Assembly: GCF_019801215.1 (NCBI RefSeq)
Contig: NZ_JAHVJO010000001.1
Location: forward strand, 434,001 to 498,000
DNA: 64,000 bases
Reading direction: 5' to 3'
From: Fictibacillus nanhaiensis
GTDB taxonomy: Bacteria > Bacillota > Bacilli > Bacillales > Fictibacillaceae
The notes beneath the pieces are model-generated. The model did not search any database, had not been told where the DNA came from, and saw only the letters and a program-made list of their open reading frames with translations. How positions within the stretch are numbered: position 1 is the first letter of the stretch; each line of letters starts with the position of its first letter. Shown here piece after piece: positions 57,305 to 64,000 of the stretch. The position numbers and the translations under genes are program-made.

Positions 57305-57364
57305 AAAACCTCCATAACGAATAAAAAGCTTCTGAATCACAGAAAGTATACACAAGGAGGTTTT
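57305..57364 (+). other. Long-range hairpin that can hide the Shine-Dalgarno of the 58-aa gene
   Basis: AAAACCTCC (57305-57313) is perfectly complementary to GGAGGTTTT (57356-57364), which is the ribosome-binding site of the next gene; the loop is 42 bases. The same design occurs at 28995-29037. Confidence 0.5.
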
Positions 57365-57367
57365 TAT

Positions 57368-57544
57368 ATGAAAGGGTTTCTAATAAAAGGATTTCTTTTG
57401 TTTCTTGCTATCATGCTTGGCTATAGAATGCGCTATCGTTTGATTAACATGGCGCTTGGACAATCATTCATAAGGCGGTTAATCGTTGGAAGTGCGATGT
57501 CTTTTCCAGGAATGCGTTCAAAAATGATGGACGAACTGATCTAG
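57368..57544 (+). CDS. 58-residue single-pass membrane peptide
   Basis: MKGFLIKGFLLFLAIMLGYR followed by a basic, Met/Arg-rich tail ending MMDELI. AAGGAGG lies upstream. One N-terminal membrane helix, then a probably amphipathic helix. I do not recognise the family. The stop codon lies one base before the ATG of the following phosphatase (TAGTATG), so the two are co-translated. Confidence 0.65.
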   Translation: MKGFLIKGFLLFLAIMLGYRMRYRLINMALGQSFIRRLIVGSAMSFPGMRSKMMDELI

Positions 57545-57545
57545 T

Positions 57546-58271
57546 ATGAAAGTTCTGAAAAACAGTGCTTTCTTTTTTGATTTAGACAATACGTTATTTG
57601 ATTATGAAGCCTCCTTTAAGCAGGCTTCTTTATTTGCTTTTCATTCCATTTTTTATAATGAATTCACTTGTCATTCCAATGCTGCTGGGTGGTTTGATTG
57701 CTATAAAACATACTGTGATCTATATTGGCCTCAATACGAAGATGGATTAATCACTCGTCAACAATACCAGAGGAATCGTCTCGTTGCTTCCTTGCTTTCT
57801 CTCAACATAAAAACGTTTACCGATAGTCACATAATTCACTTTCAAAAACTTGTTGAAGAAAAAATACCGTCTTTTGTGGTCGCATATTCCTGGATGAAAC
57901 ATATTATTGAACACCTAAATGATTTAGGGTACAAAATTGGAATCATTACGAATGGGGGCTCAAATCTGCAAAGAAAGAAGCTTAGCAGATTAGAACTAAG
58001 CTTCCCAGAAAAGCATATTTATATATCTTCAGAAATCAACGTTGCAAAACCAAGTCCGAAAATTTTTCAGTATGTTAAACAGAGATCTCGTGCACAACAG
58101 TTTTTTTACGTAGGAGACTCTTTTGAATTTGATATGATGCCTGCCGTTCAAGCTGGCTGGAAAGGGATATGGTGGAACCCAGAGCAAAAGTTAAGAATAC
58201 AAGATAAGAACATATATAGCTGCCATTGTGTAAATGACTTACTCGATATTTTTAAGAAATATATTGAATAA
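57546..58271 (+). CDS. HAD-superfamily hydrolase (YjjG-like)
   Basis: 241-residue HAD subfamily IA phosphatase. Motif I FDLDNTLFDYE, motif II ITNGG, motif III Lys in VAKPSPKIFQY, motif IV VGDSFEFDMMPAVQAGW. The helical cap lies between about residues 20 and 100. YjjG relatives dephosphorylate nucleotides or small phosphoesters. Its 3' end overlaps the opposing gene by 20 bp. Confidence 0.82.
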   Translation: MKVLKNSAFFFDLDNTLFDYEASFKQASLFAFHSIFYNEFTCHSNAAGWFDCYKTYCDLYWPQYEDGLITRQQYQRNRLVASLLSLNIKTFTDSHIIHFQKLVEEKIPSFVVAYSWMKHIIEHLNDLGYKIGIITNGGSNLQRKKLSRLELSFPEKHIYISSEINVAKPSPKIFQYVKQRSRAQQFFYVGDSFEFDMMPAVQAGWKGIWWNPEQKLRIQDKNIYSCHCVNDLLDIFKKYIE

Positions 58272-59115
58272 GCTGGATATTTTCTCCGGCTGCTGTTTGG
58301 AATAATACAAATAAATGCGTTTTATCATTACTCAACAAAATAAAAGGCATGCTGCTCCCGATCGGGCTTACTTTTTGCCCGGATTTTGTTGTTATAAATA
58401 AAAAATAATTTTTATAAAGTCCTTCCCATAACTTGCCGATGATTTCTTGACTTTTTACTTTTGAAAATCCGGATAAAGGTTTCTCATGATAAGTTGTTAA
58501 GGACTGTAAGGAGATCACATTATACTTACTCCGATCAATTTGGAAATAATTTGTTAGCTGAGCTAACGTTTTCTGCAAATATTGGTTCGTTTTCTGATCC
58601 AACGAATTTTTTAATCGGCGTTCAACGTTAGATTTAGGGTTTTTAAATCCTATAAATGCTCCGTTTGATTTAGCTGTATAGAGATAATCACTACTCATCG
58701 TTTGAACAGAGCGGTACTTTTCATCATTAATATGAATCTCACCTTGATGGTAAGAGATCGCTTCCCACAACCCAGACGTATTGCCAGTTATGTTTTTCTC
58801 TAATTCGATTTTTTTTGCAGAAGTTTTCCACTCTGTCATTTTATTATTTAGGACCCCATCCTTATAGATCATGCCAATGTCTTGCCGTAAATACACTTTT
58901 TCTGATGTTTCTGAGCCTGCTTCCCAAATAAGTTCATAGTCCGTTGGAGTGCCTTTCGAAAAAAGGATAGATGTTGTTGATTTGACAAAAGAATAACTAT
59001 TGTCTATTGGAAAAAACGTAATACTTTCTCGAGCTTCTTTTTTTACAAACGGCTGGTAGACGATACCTATTACAAGTATAATGATCAACATAAAGATTGA
59101 AATTTTCCACTTCAT
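58252..59115 (-). CDS. Exported or membrane-anchored protein of unknown function
   Basis: 287-residue protein with an N-terminal hydrophobic segment (about residues 4-22) and no lipobox, so it is probably anchored with an outside domain of about 260 residues. The start follows GAGGAGGC. The exterior part has alternating beta-like segments (VYLRQDIGMIYKDGVL) and no motif that I recognise. Location suggests the B. subtilis yqgU neighbourhood, but homology is not claimed. Confidence 0.55.
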   Translation of the reverse strand: MKWKISIFMLIIILVIGIVYQPFVKKEARESITFFPIDNSYSFVKSTTSILFSKGTPTDYELIWEAGSETSEKVYLRQDIGMIYKDGVLNNKMTEWKTSAKKIELEKNITGNTSGLWEAISYHQGEIHINDEKYRSVQTMSSDYLYTAKSNGAFIGFKNPKSNVERRLKNSLDQKTNQYLQKTLAQLTNYFQIDRSKYNVISLQSLTTYHEKPLSGFSKVKSQEIIGKLWEGLYKNYFLFITTKSGQKVSPIGSSMPFILLSNDKTHLFVLFQTAAGENIQLIQYIS

Positions 59116-59214
59116 ATTGGGTAGCCTCCTCTAGGACAAACTTGTTCCTAAGATTGTATGCGTTATCATCAATATTAGAAGATGAAAATGAAAAGAATGG
59201 AGAGGAGAGAGAAA

Positions 59215-60258
59215 ATGGAGGTCCAAATAAAAGAGATTGTAAAATTCATTAAAGAACTGGTACATATCCCTAGTCCCTCAGGTGATACAGATGCAGCAAT
59301 CGCATATATGAAAAATTTCTTTCAAGAGAATGAGGTTCCATTTGAGGTTACAAAAAAAGGTGCAATATTGGCCACAATTAAAGGGGAGGACGATTCAAGG
59401 CACCGTTTGTTGACAGCACATGTAGATACGCTTGGTGCGATGGTTAAAGAAATTAAAAGTGATGGACGTTTGAAATTAACGACGATCGGCGGGTATTACT
59501 GGAACACGATTGAAGGTGAATATTGTACGATACATACAACGAAAGGGAAAACCTATACAGGTACCATTTTGATGCATCAAACCTCAGCTCACGTTTATAA
59601 AGGAATGAATGAGCTGAAACGGGATGAAACAAACATGGAAGTTAGAGTCGACCAAGAGTTTCATTCCAAAAAAGACGCAGAAGAAGCGGGCATTTCAGTC
59701 GGGGATTTTGTCTCTTTTGCACCACGTTTTGAAGAAACGGAAAGCGGTTTTGTAAAGTCCCGACACCTCGATGATAAAGCAAGTGTTGCGATCTTGATGC
59801 ACCTCATTACTACCATTGTGCATTCTTCCGTTCCATTACCTTATACGACTCATTTTTTAATTAGTAATAATGAAGAGATTGGGTATGGAGGGAATTCCAA
59901 TATACCGGAAAAAACCGTTGAGTATTTGGCTGTCGATATGGGAGCGATCGGTGATGGTCAATCGACTGATGAATTTACGGTAAGCATTTGTGCAAAAGAT
60001 TCTGGCGGACCTTATCATTATGGGTTAAGAAAACATCTAGTAGCATTAGCGGAAAAACATAACATCGGACATAAGGTGGACATTTATCCTTTCTATGGTT
60101 CAGACGCAACAGCAGCCATTCGTGCGGGAGCTGATATTGTACACGGGTTGATCGGTCCTGGAATTGATGCATCGCATGCATTTGAGCGTACACATGTAAA
60201 ATCACTGGAACATACAGCAAATCTTCTAAAAGAATATTTACAATCTCCTCTTGCATAA
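59215..60258 (+). CDS. M42-family metallopeptidase
   Basis: 347-residue dinuclear-zinc aminopeptidase (glutamyl aminopeptidase/YsdC/FrvX type), often a dodecamer. Metal and catalytic residues are visible in LTAHVDTLGA, HLDDKASV, SNNEEIGYGG (catalytic Glu), LAVDMGAIGD and SHAFERTHV. ATG 59215 follows AGAGGAGAG; an ATG at 59182 is in frame but poorly placed. Confidence 0.88.
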   Translation: MEVQIKEIVKFIKELVHIPSPSGDTDAAIAYMKNFFQENEVPFEVTKKGAILATIKGEDDSRHRLLTAHVDTLGAMVKEIKSDGRLKLTTIGGYYWNTIEGEYCTIHTTKGKTYTGTILMHQTSAHVYKGMNELKRDETNMEVRVDQEFHSKKDAEEAGISVGDFVSFAPRFEETESGFVKSRHLDDKASVAILMHLITTIVHSSVPLPYTTHFLISNNEEIGYGGNSNIPEKTVEYLAVDMGAIGDGQSTDEFTVSICAKDSGGPYHYGLRKHLVALAEKHNIGHKVDIYPFYGSDATAAIRAGADIVHGLIGPGIDASHAFERTHVKSLEHTANLLKEYLQSPLA

Positions 60259-60267
60259 TTGTAAATT

Positions 60268-60300
60268 TATCCTGGCTTTTAGCTGGGATTTTCTTTTTAT
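60268..60300 (+). terminator. Terminator after the M42 peptidase
   Basis: ATCCTGGC-tttta-GCTGGGAT stem with G-U pairs, then TTTTCTTTTT. Confidence 0.65.
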
Positions 60301-60331
60301 ATAGGTATGAAAAAATCTGCGAAGGTGAAGG

Positions 60332-61822
60332 ATGATAGGCAGAGGAGTGATGAAAAAAATGTCTTATCTGCAAAAAAAACAGCCTCTTTCTTCCGATTTT
60401 GACGAAAATGTGCAGTACATGAGAAAACAACTGGGAGTTGAGATTAGTTTCGACTGCATCCATCTTGATGTAGAGTACGCTGGAAGAAGGATGGCGTTGT
60501 TTTTAGTCGACGGTTTTGTAAAAGATGATATCCTTCACTATTTAATGAAACTTTTAGCAGATCTTGAACCTGATCAATTAGGTTCTGATCCACTTATGAA
60601 ATTGATGAAAACATATCTGCCTTATGTTGAAATATCTAAATCCGATGACCTAAATCAGGGCATTGACTGGGTTTTGAGCGGTCCTACCGTCCTCCTTGTT
60701 GAAGGTGTATCAGAAATTATTCAAATTGACGCAAGAACGTACCCTGTTCGTGGTCCAGAAGAACCTGATGTTGAACGTGTAGTAAGAGGAGCAAGGGATG
60801 GATTTGTAGAAACGATAATATTTAACACTGCTCTAACAAGAAGAAGGGTGAGAGACCGGTCGTTACGAATGGAATATATGAGTATCGGCCGCCGATCAAA
60901 AACGGACATTTGTATTTCTTACATTGAAGATATTGCCGATCCCCAAATCGTTGGAAAAATTAAGGAATCGCTAAAAAAAATCGATACTGACGGTCTTCCT
61001 ATGGGAGAAAAAACTGTGGAAGAGTTTATCTGTGGAAGACATTTAAATCCGTATCCATTAGTCAGATATACTGAAAGACCTGACACAGCTGCTGTCCACC
61101 TCTTTGAGGGGCATGTACTAGTATATGTAGATGGTTCCCCTTCTGTTTTAATAACACCCACTACCTTTTGGCACCATCTGCAGCATGCGGAAGAATACCG
61201 TCAAAAACCTGTCGTAGGAGCCTATTTACGATTTGTGCGGTTTATTGCTGTTTGGATTTCTATATTTCTATTGCCTCTTTGGTATTTATTATCGACGCAA
61301 AAAGAGTTATTACCGATAAACTTATCCTTCATTGGACCGGAGGAAATAGGAGTAGTTCCACTGTTCTTGCAATTTATCATCATCGAAGTCGGAATGGACA
61401 TGCTCCGGATGGCGACCATCCATACACCTACCTCCGTGTCTACAGGACTGGGGTTAGTATCAGCAATCGTAATTGGTCAAGTAGCCATTGAAGTGGGTCT
61501 GTTTGTTAATGAGGTGGTCCTTTATATAGCTGTTGCAGCAGTAGGGACGTTTGCAACGCCAACGTATGAGCTGAGTCTTGCAAACCGGCTATTGAGGCTT
61601 GCGTTATTAACACTCACGGCACTTCTCGGTGTTCCAGGGTATATGATCGGCTTTACTTTAGCCATCTTGTTCTTCGTTTCCTTCAAATCATTTCATATCC
61701 CTTACTTATGGCCGTTTATCCCTTTTAATTATAAAGCCATAAGGGATGTTATCTTTAGAATTCCGATACCGTTAAAAAATAGAAGACCTGTTGTTCTTCA
61801 TCCAAAGGATCCTGATAGATAA
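60332..61822 (+). CDS. SpoVAF-like spore germination protein (GerA A-subunit family)
   Basis: 496-residue protein. An N-terminal cytosolic region (about 1-290) contains the highly conserved VRGPEEPDVERVVRGARDGF and NTALTRRRVRD. A membrane domain with five or six segments follows (EEYRQKPVVGAYLRFVRF..., then THTPTSVS). The pattern and the terminal HPKDPDR match SpoVAF more than GerAA, GerBA or GerKA. In B. subtilis SpoVAF acts with other SpoVA/GerA proteins in the spore inner membrane. ATGs at 60332, 60350 and 60359 are possible starts. Not in a spoVA operon here. Confidence 0.85.
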   Translation: MIGRGVMKKMSYLQKKQPLSSDFDENVQYMRKQLGVEISFDCIHLDVEYAGRRMALFLVDGFVKDDILHYLMKLLADLEPDQLGSDPLMKLMKTYLPYVEISKSDDLNQGIDWVLSGPTVLLVEGVSEIIQIDARTYPVRGPEEPDVERVVRGARDGFVETIIFNTALTRRRVRDRSLRMEYMSIGRRSKTDICISYIEDIADPQIVGKIKESLKKIDTDGLPMGEKTVEEFICGRHLNPYPLVRYTERPDTAAVHLFEGHVLVYVDGSPSVLITPTTFWHHLQHAEEYRQKPVVGAYLRFVRFIAVWISIFLLPLWYLLSTQKELLPINLSFIGPEEIGVVPLFLQFIIIEVGMDMLRMATIHTPTSVSTGLGLVSAIVIGQVAIEVGLFVNEVVLYIAVAAVGTFATPTYELSLANRLLRLALLTLTALLGVPGYMIGFTLAILFFVSFKSFHIPYLWPFIPFNYKAIRDVIFRIPIPLKNRRPVVLHPKDPDR

Positions 61823-61828
61823 CATTTT

Positions 61829-61859
61829 GACAGCTAGTTCATTCTAGCTGTTCTTTTTT
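61829..61859 (+). terminator. Terminator after the SpoVAF-like gene
   Basis: ACAGCTAG (61830-61837) and CTAGCTGT (61844-61851) followed by TCTTTTTT. Confidence 0.85.
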
Positions 61860-61932
61860 ATGAGAGAAAAAATCTGTGCAAAGGCTTGCATTCCTACCCT
61901 TTCTTTTTGTTATAATGACACTGGTGAGGAAA

Positions 61933-62124
61933 ATGAAAACAATGTTTGATGTCCAACAGCTTTTAAAAAGGTTTGGGACAATCATTTATACAGGAAATCG
62001 AACGGCTGATTTAGAATTAATACAAGAAGAGGTAAATGAGCTTTATAAACAGAAGCTCATCGATGTAAACGATTACAAAATGGCGTTATTAATCGTTCGA
62101 GCAACACTGAATAAAAGACAATAG
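61933..62124 (+). CDS. yqgQ: YqgQ (DUF910) protein
   Basis: 63-residue helical protein, MKTMFDVQQLLKRFGTIIYTG, of the YqgQ family; a small three-helix bundle of unknown function, suggested to bind nucleic acid. ATG 61933 aligns with the recalled B. subtilis start. It lies 14 bp ahead of glcK, as in B. subtilis. Confidence 0.85.
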   Translation: MKTMFDVQQLLKRFGTIIYTGNRTADLELIQEEVNELYKQKLIDVNDYKMALLIVRATLNKRQ

Positions 62125-62138
62125 AGGATGTAGATGAT

Positions 62139-63098
62139 ATGGAAAAGTGGCTGGTTGGTGTAGATCTAGGTGGTACAACGATAAAAATTGCCTTTGTTAC
62201 CTTTGACGGGCATATTGTCGAGAAGTGGGAAGTACCAACAAATATTTCACATGATGGTAAATTTATTGTAAAAGATATTGCTGAATCTATAAGGGCTAAG
62301 TTAGAACAGCTATCAGAATCCAGTGAAAAACTTGCATCAATTGGAATGGGTGCTCCTGGATTCATTGATATGAAATCAGGTTTTATCTTTCATGCGGTTA
62401 ACATAGGTTGGAGAGATTATCCTTTAAAACAAGAACTAGAGAAAGAAACTGGGCTTCCAGTTGTTGTAGATAATGATGCAAACATTGCCGCAATAGGAGA
62501 AATGTGGCGCGGTGCAGGTGATGGTGAAGGTAATCTGCTTATGGTTACACTCGGTACAGGAGTAGGTGGAGGCATCATTGTAAATGGACATATCATGCAT
62601 GGTACAAATGGCATGGCAGGTGAGATCGGTCACATCACATCTATCCCAGAAGGTGGTTTTCCATGTAATTGTGGAAAAACAGGATGTATTGAAACCATCG
62701 CTTCTGCCACAGGTATAGCAAGATTGGCTAAAGAGAACGCATTGAAAGATACATCATCTTCACTCTATAAAATAGTAACGGAGAAAGGCGAAATTCAGTC
62801 TAAAGATGTCGCATCTGCTGCCGAAAATGGAGATCAGGCGGCAATAAGGACACTTGATGAAGTCGCGTTTCACTTGGGCTTAGTGCTTGCAAATCTTTCC
62901 AATAGCATCAATCCTGGAAAGATTGTTATTGGTGGAGGGGTTTCAAAGGCTGGACAAACATTGACGTCCAGACTGCAAAAGGAATTTAACCGTTTTGCAC
63001 TCCCAAGAGTTTCTGAAGGTGCTAAACTAACAATCGCTACTCTCGGTAACGATGCTGGTGTTATCGGTGGAGCGTGGCTGGCAAAACAAAATATGTAA
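62139..63098 (+). CDS. glcK: Glucokinase (ROK family)
   Basis: 319-residue ATP-dependent glucokinase. ATP-binding GVDLGGTTIKIA, the catalytic Asp in VVDNDANIAAIGE, GTGVGGGIIVNG, the substrate Glu/His in GEIGHITSIPEGG and the ROK zinc motif CNCGKTGCIET are intact. It phosphorylates free glucose made inside the cell. Linked with yqgQ as in B. subtilis. It would serve the GH15 enzyme encoded 7 kb upstream. Confidence 0.95.
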   Translation: MEKWLVGVDLGGTTIKIAFVTFDGHIVEKWEVPTNISHDGKFIVKDIAESIRAKLEQLSESSEKLASIGMGAPGFIDMKSGFIFHAVNIGWRDYPLKQELEKETGLPVVVDNDANIAAIGEMWRGAGDGEGNLLMVTLGTGVGGGIIVNGHIMHGTNGMAGEIGHITSIPEGGFPCNCGKTGCIETIASATGIARLAKENALKDTSSSLYKIVTEKGEIQSKDVASAAENGDQAAIRTLDEVAFHLGLVLANLSNSINPGKIVIGGGVSKAGQTLTSRLQKEFNRFALPRVSEGAKLTIATLGNDAGVIGGAWLAKQNM

Positions 63099-63116
63099 CA
63101 TTTTTATCTAAAAACA

Positions 63117-63150
63117 TCGAGCCACTTTGTATGGCTCTTTCTTTTTTTTT
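63117..63150 (+). terminator. Terminator after glcK
   Basis: GAGCCA (63119-63124) and TGGCTC (63132-63137) followed by TTTC and a long T run. Confidence 0.82.
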
Positions 63151-63322
63151 TGAAACTTTTTTAGAATAAGTTCGTCTAAAGGTTTATGGACACAAAAAAC
63201 GGGTAAAACTAATATAGTTTTGTTGTCCTATTTGTCAGAATCTTGAAATAGTACGTTAGGGTATTGAATTCTTGTGCAAAACCATTTATTATACTCTTTA
63301 TGTAATCCTTTGATTAAGGTTT

Positions 63323-63340
63323 TGTAAATGGTGATTTACA
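63323..63340. other. Palindrome in the gap before the LtaS-like gene
   Basis: TGTAAAT-ggtg-ATTTACA, a perfect 7-bp inverted repeat without T run, 99 bases ahead of the ATG. It may be an operator. Nothing else is evident in the gap 63151-63438. Confidence 0.35.
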
Positions 63341-63438
63341 TTTCCTGGGGATGCGTTTCGGATGATTAGAAGAGTTTATGAATGAGTTTTGAAATGTATA
63401 GACAAGAGTTCTTTTTGATTGAGGAGGTCAGAGAACAT

Positions 63439-64000
63439 ATGAAAGAAAAAATGAAACAAGCTTTTGCTGATTATAAGTTTTTCTTTATCGCAATTGCTTT
63501 ATTGTGGATTAAAACGTATATCGTATATAAAACCGCGTTCGATTTACCTATGGACAATAAAATTCAGGAGCTGATCCTGTTCATTAACCCAATTAGCTCT
63601 GTCATCTTGTTTTTAGGTGTTACTCTTTATTTTAAAGGTAAGGCCCACAGCCGGATGATTATTGCAGTAAGTGCTATCATGAGTTTTGTCATGTATGCAA
63701 ACATGGTATTTTATCGATTCTTTAACGATTTTATTACTATCCCTGTCTTGTTCCAAACAAGCAACATGGGTGATTTAGGTAATAGTGTCTTTGAATTGAT
63801 TCAACCTACAGATCTATTGGTGTTTATGGACATTATTGTATTAGCTTATTTTATGAGACGTTTTAATTATCGTCCACAACGTGCTTCGCGTAAGCAAGTT
63901 ACACTTACATTTGCTGCTGCGATTGTATTTTTTATCGTGAATGTTGGGATTGCCGAAACAGAACGTCCGCAGCTTCTAACACGTACTTTTGACCGTGAGA
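63439..64000 (+). CDS. Lipoteichoic acid synthase family protein, N-terminal part (3' end outside window)
   Basis: The frame is open from ATG 63439 (after GAGGAGGTC) to the window end, 187 codons. MKEKMKQAFADYKFFFIAIALLWIKTYIVY leads into five membrane segments, with NMVFYRFFNDFITIPVLFQ and DLLVFMDIIVLAYF typical of LtaS-type proteins. The extracellular sulfatase-like domain would follow. B. subtilis has yqgS, an LtaS paralogue, at this place after glcK. Confidence 0.88.
   Translation, partial: MKEKMKQAFADYKFFFIAIALLWIKTYIVYKTAFDLPMDNKIQELILFINPISSVILFLGVTLYFKGKAHSRMIIAVSAIMSFVMYANMVFYRFFNDFITIPVLFQTSNMGDLGNSVFELIQPTDLLVFMDIIVLAYFMRRFNYRPQRASRKQVTLTFAAAIVFFIVNVGIAETERPQLLTRTFDRE

Overview
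The window reads as about 64 kb of chromosome from a low-GC, endospore-forming member of the Bacillaceae. The gene order follows the Bacillus subtilis phoH-era-recO-dnaG-sigA-yqf-yqg-glcK segment almost step by step. Strong Shine-Dalgarno sequences, frequent TTG/GTG starts, sigma-A promoters and a SpoVAF-type germination protein fit this. The genus cannot be fixed from sequence alone; a Fictibacillus-like lineage is a guess. There is no prophage, insertion sequence, rRNA or CRISPR array.

Layout. 1-10.9 kb is the housekeeping 'macromolecular synthesis' block: phoH (3' end), pgpH, ybeY, dgkA, cdd, era, yqzL, recO, ccpN, the PPDK regulator, yqxD, dnaG and sigA. glyQS, expected between recO and ccpN, is absent. 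11.2-14 kb is an inserted acyl-CoA dehydrogenase/acyl-CoA ligase pair behind a promoter with a CcpA (cre) site. 14-21 kb carries cccA, trmK, yqfO, ispH, yqfQ, cshB, nfo and yqfT. 21-29 kb is a transport and metal block: a purine permease, a Mn ABC operon with two MntR-like boxes, a HAD phosphatase, a yitT/yqfU-type pseudogene with three lesions, and znuC-znuB-zur behind a Zur box. 29-35.5 kb holds a DUF1540 protein, yqfX, ispG, a LysM protein, a DUF1002 protein, a DUF1189 protein, a Na/Pi transporter and yqgC. Six tRNA genes (Asn, Met, His, Ile-CAT, Ser, Phe) follow, then sodA, an MFS gene and pbpA.

41.4-46 kb is the phosphate operon pstS-C-A-B-phoU behind a clear PhoP box. Beside it, 47.1-55.0 kb, lies the least familiar part: a tight four-gene operon encoding an HTH/DUF4912 protein, a GH57-glycosyltransferase fusion, a nucleotidyltransferase fused to a degenerate phosphomannomutase domain, and a cytoplasmic GH15 glucoamylase-like enzyme. 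This looks like a complete intracellular alpha-glucan or glycoconjugate cycle (nucleotide-sugar supply, polymerisation/branching, hydrolysis). Glucose released by the GH15 enzyme could be phosphorylated by the glucokinase at 62.1 kb. Two TTTACA repeats 11 bp apart upstream suggest PhoP control, but this is inference.

55-64 kb returns to B. subtilis-like order with insertions: rpmG (zinc-free form), yqgN, a DUF92 membrane protein, mobA, a 58-aa membrane peptide, a HAD phosphatase, an exported protein, an M42 peptidase, a SpoVAF paralogue, yqgQ, glcK and the start of an LtaS-type lipoteichoic acid synthase. Two small genes (29038 and 57368) have Shine-Dalgarno sequences that form the 3' arm of a hairpin followed by a T run, which suggests a terminator that doubles as a translation switch.
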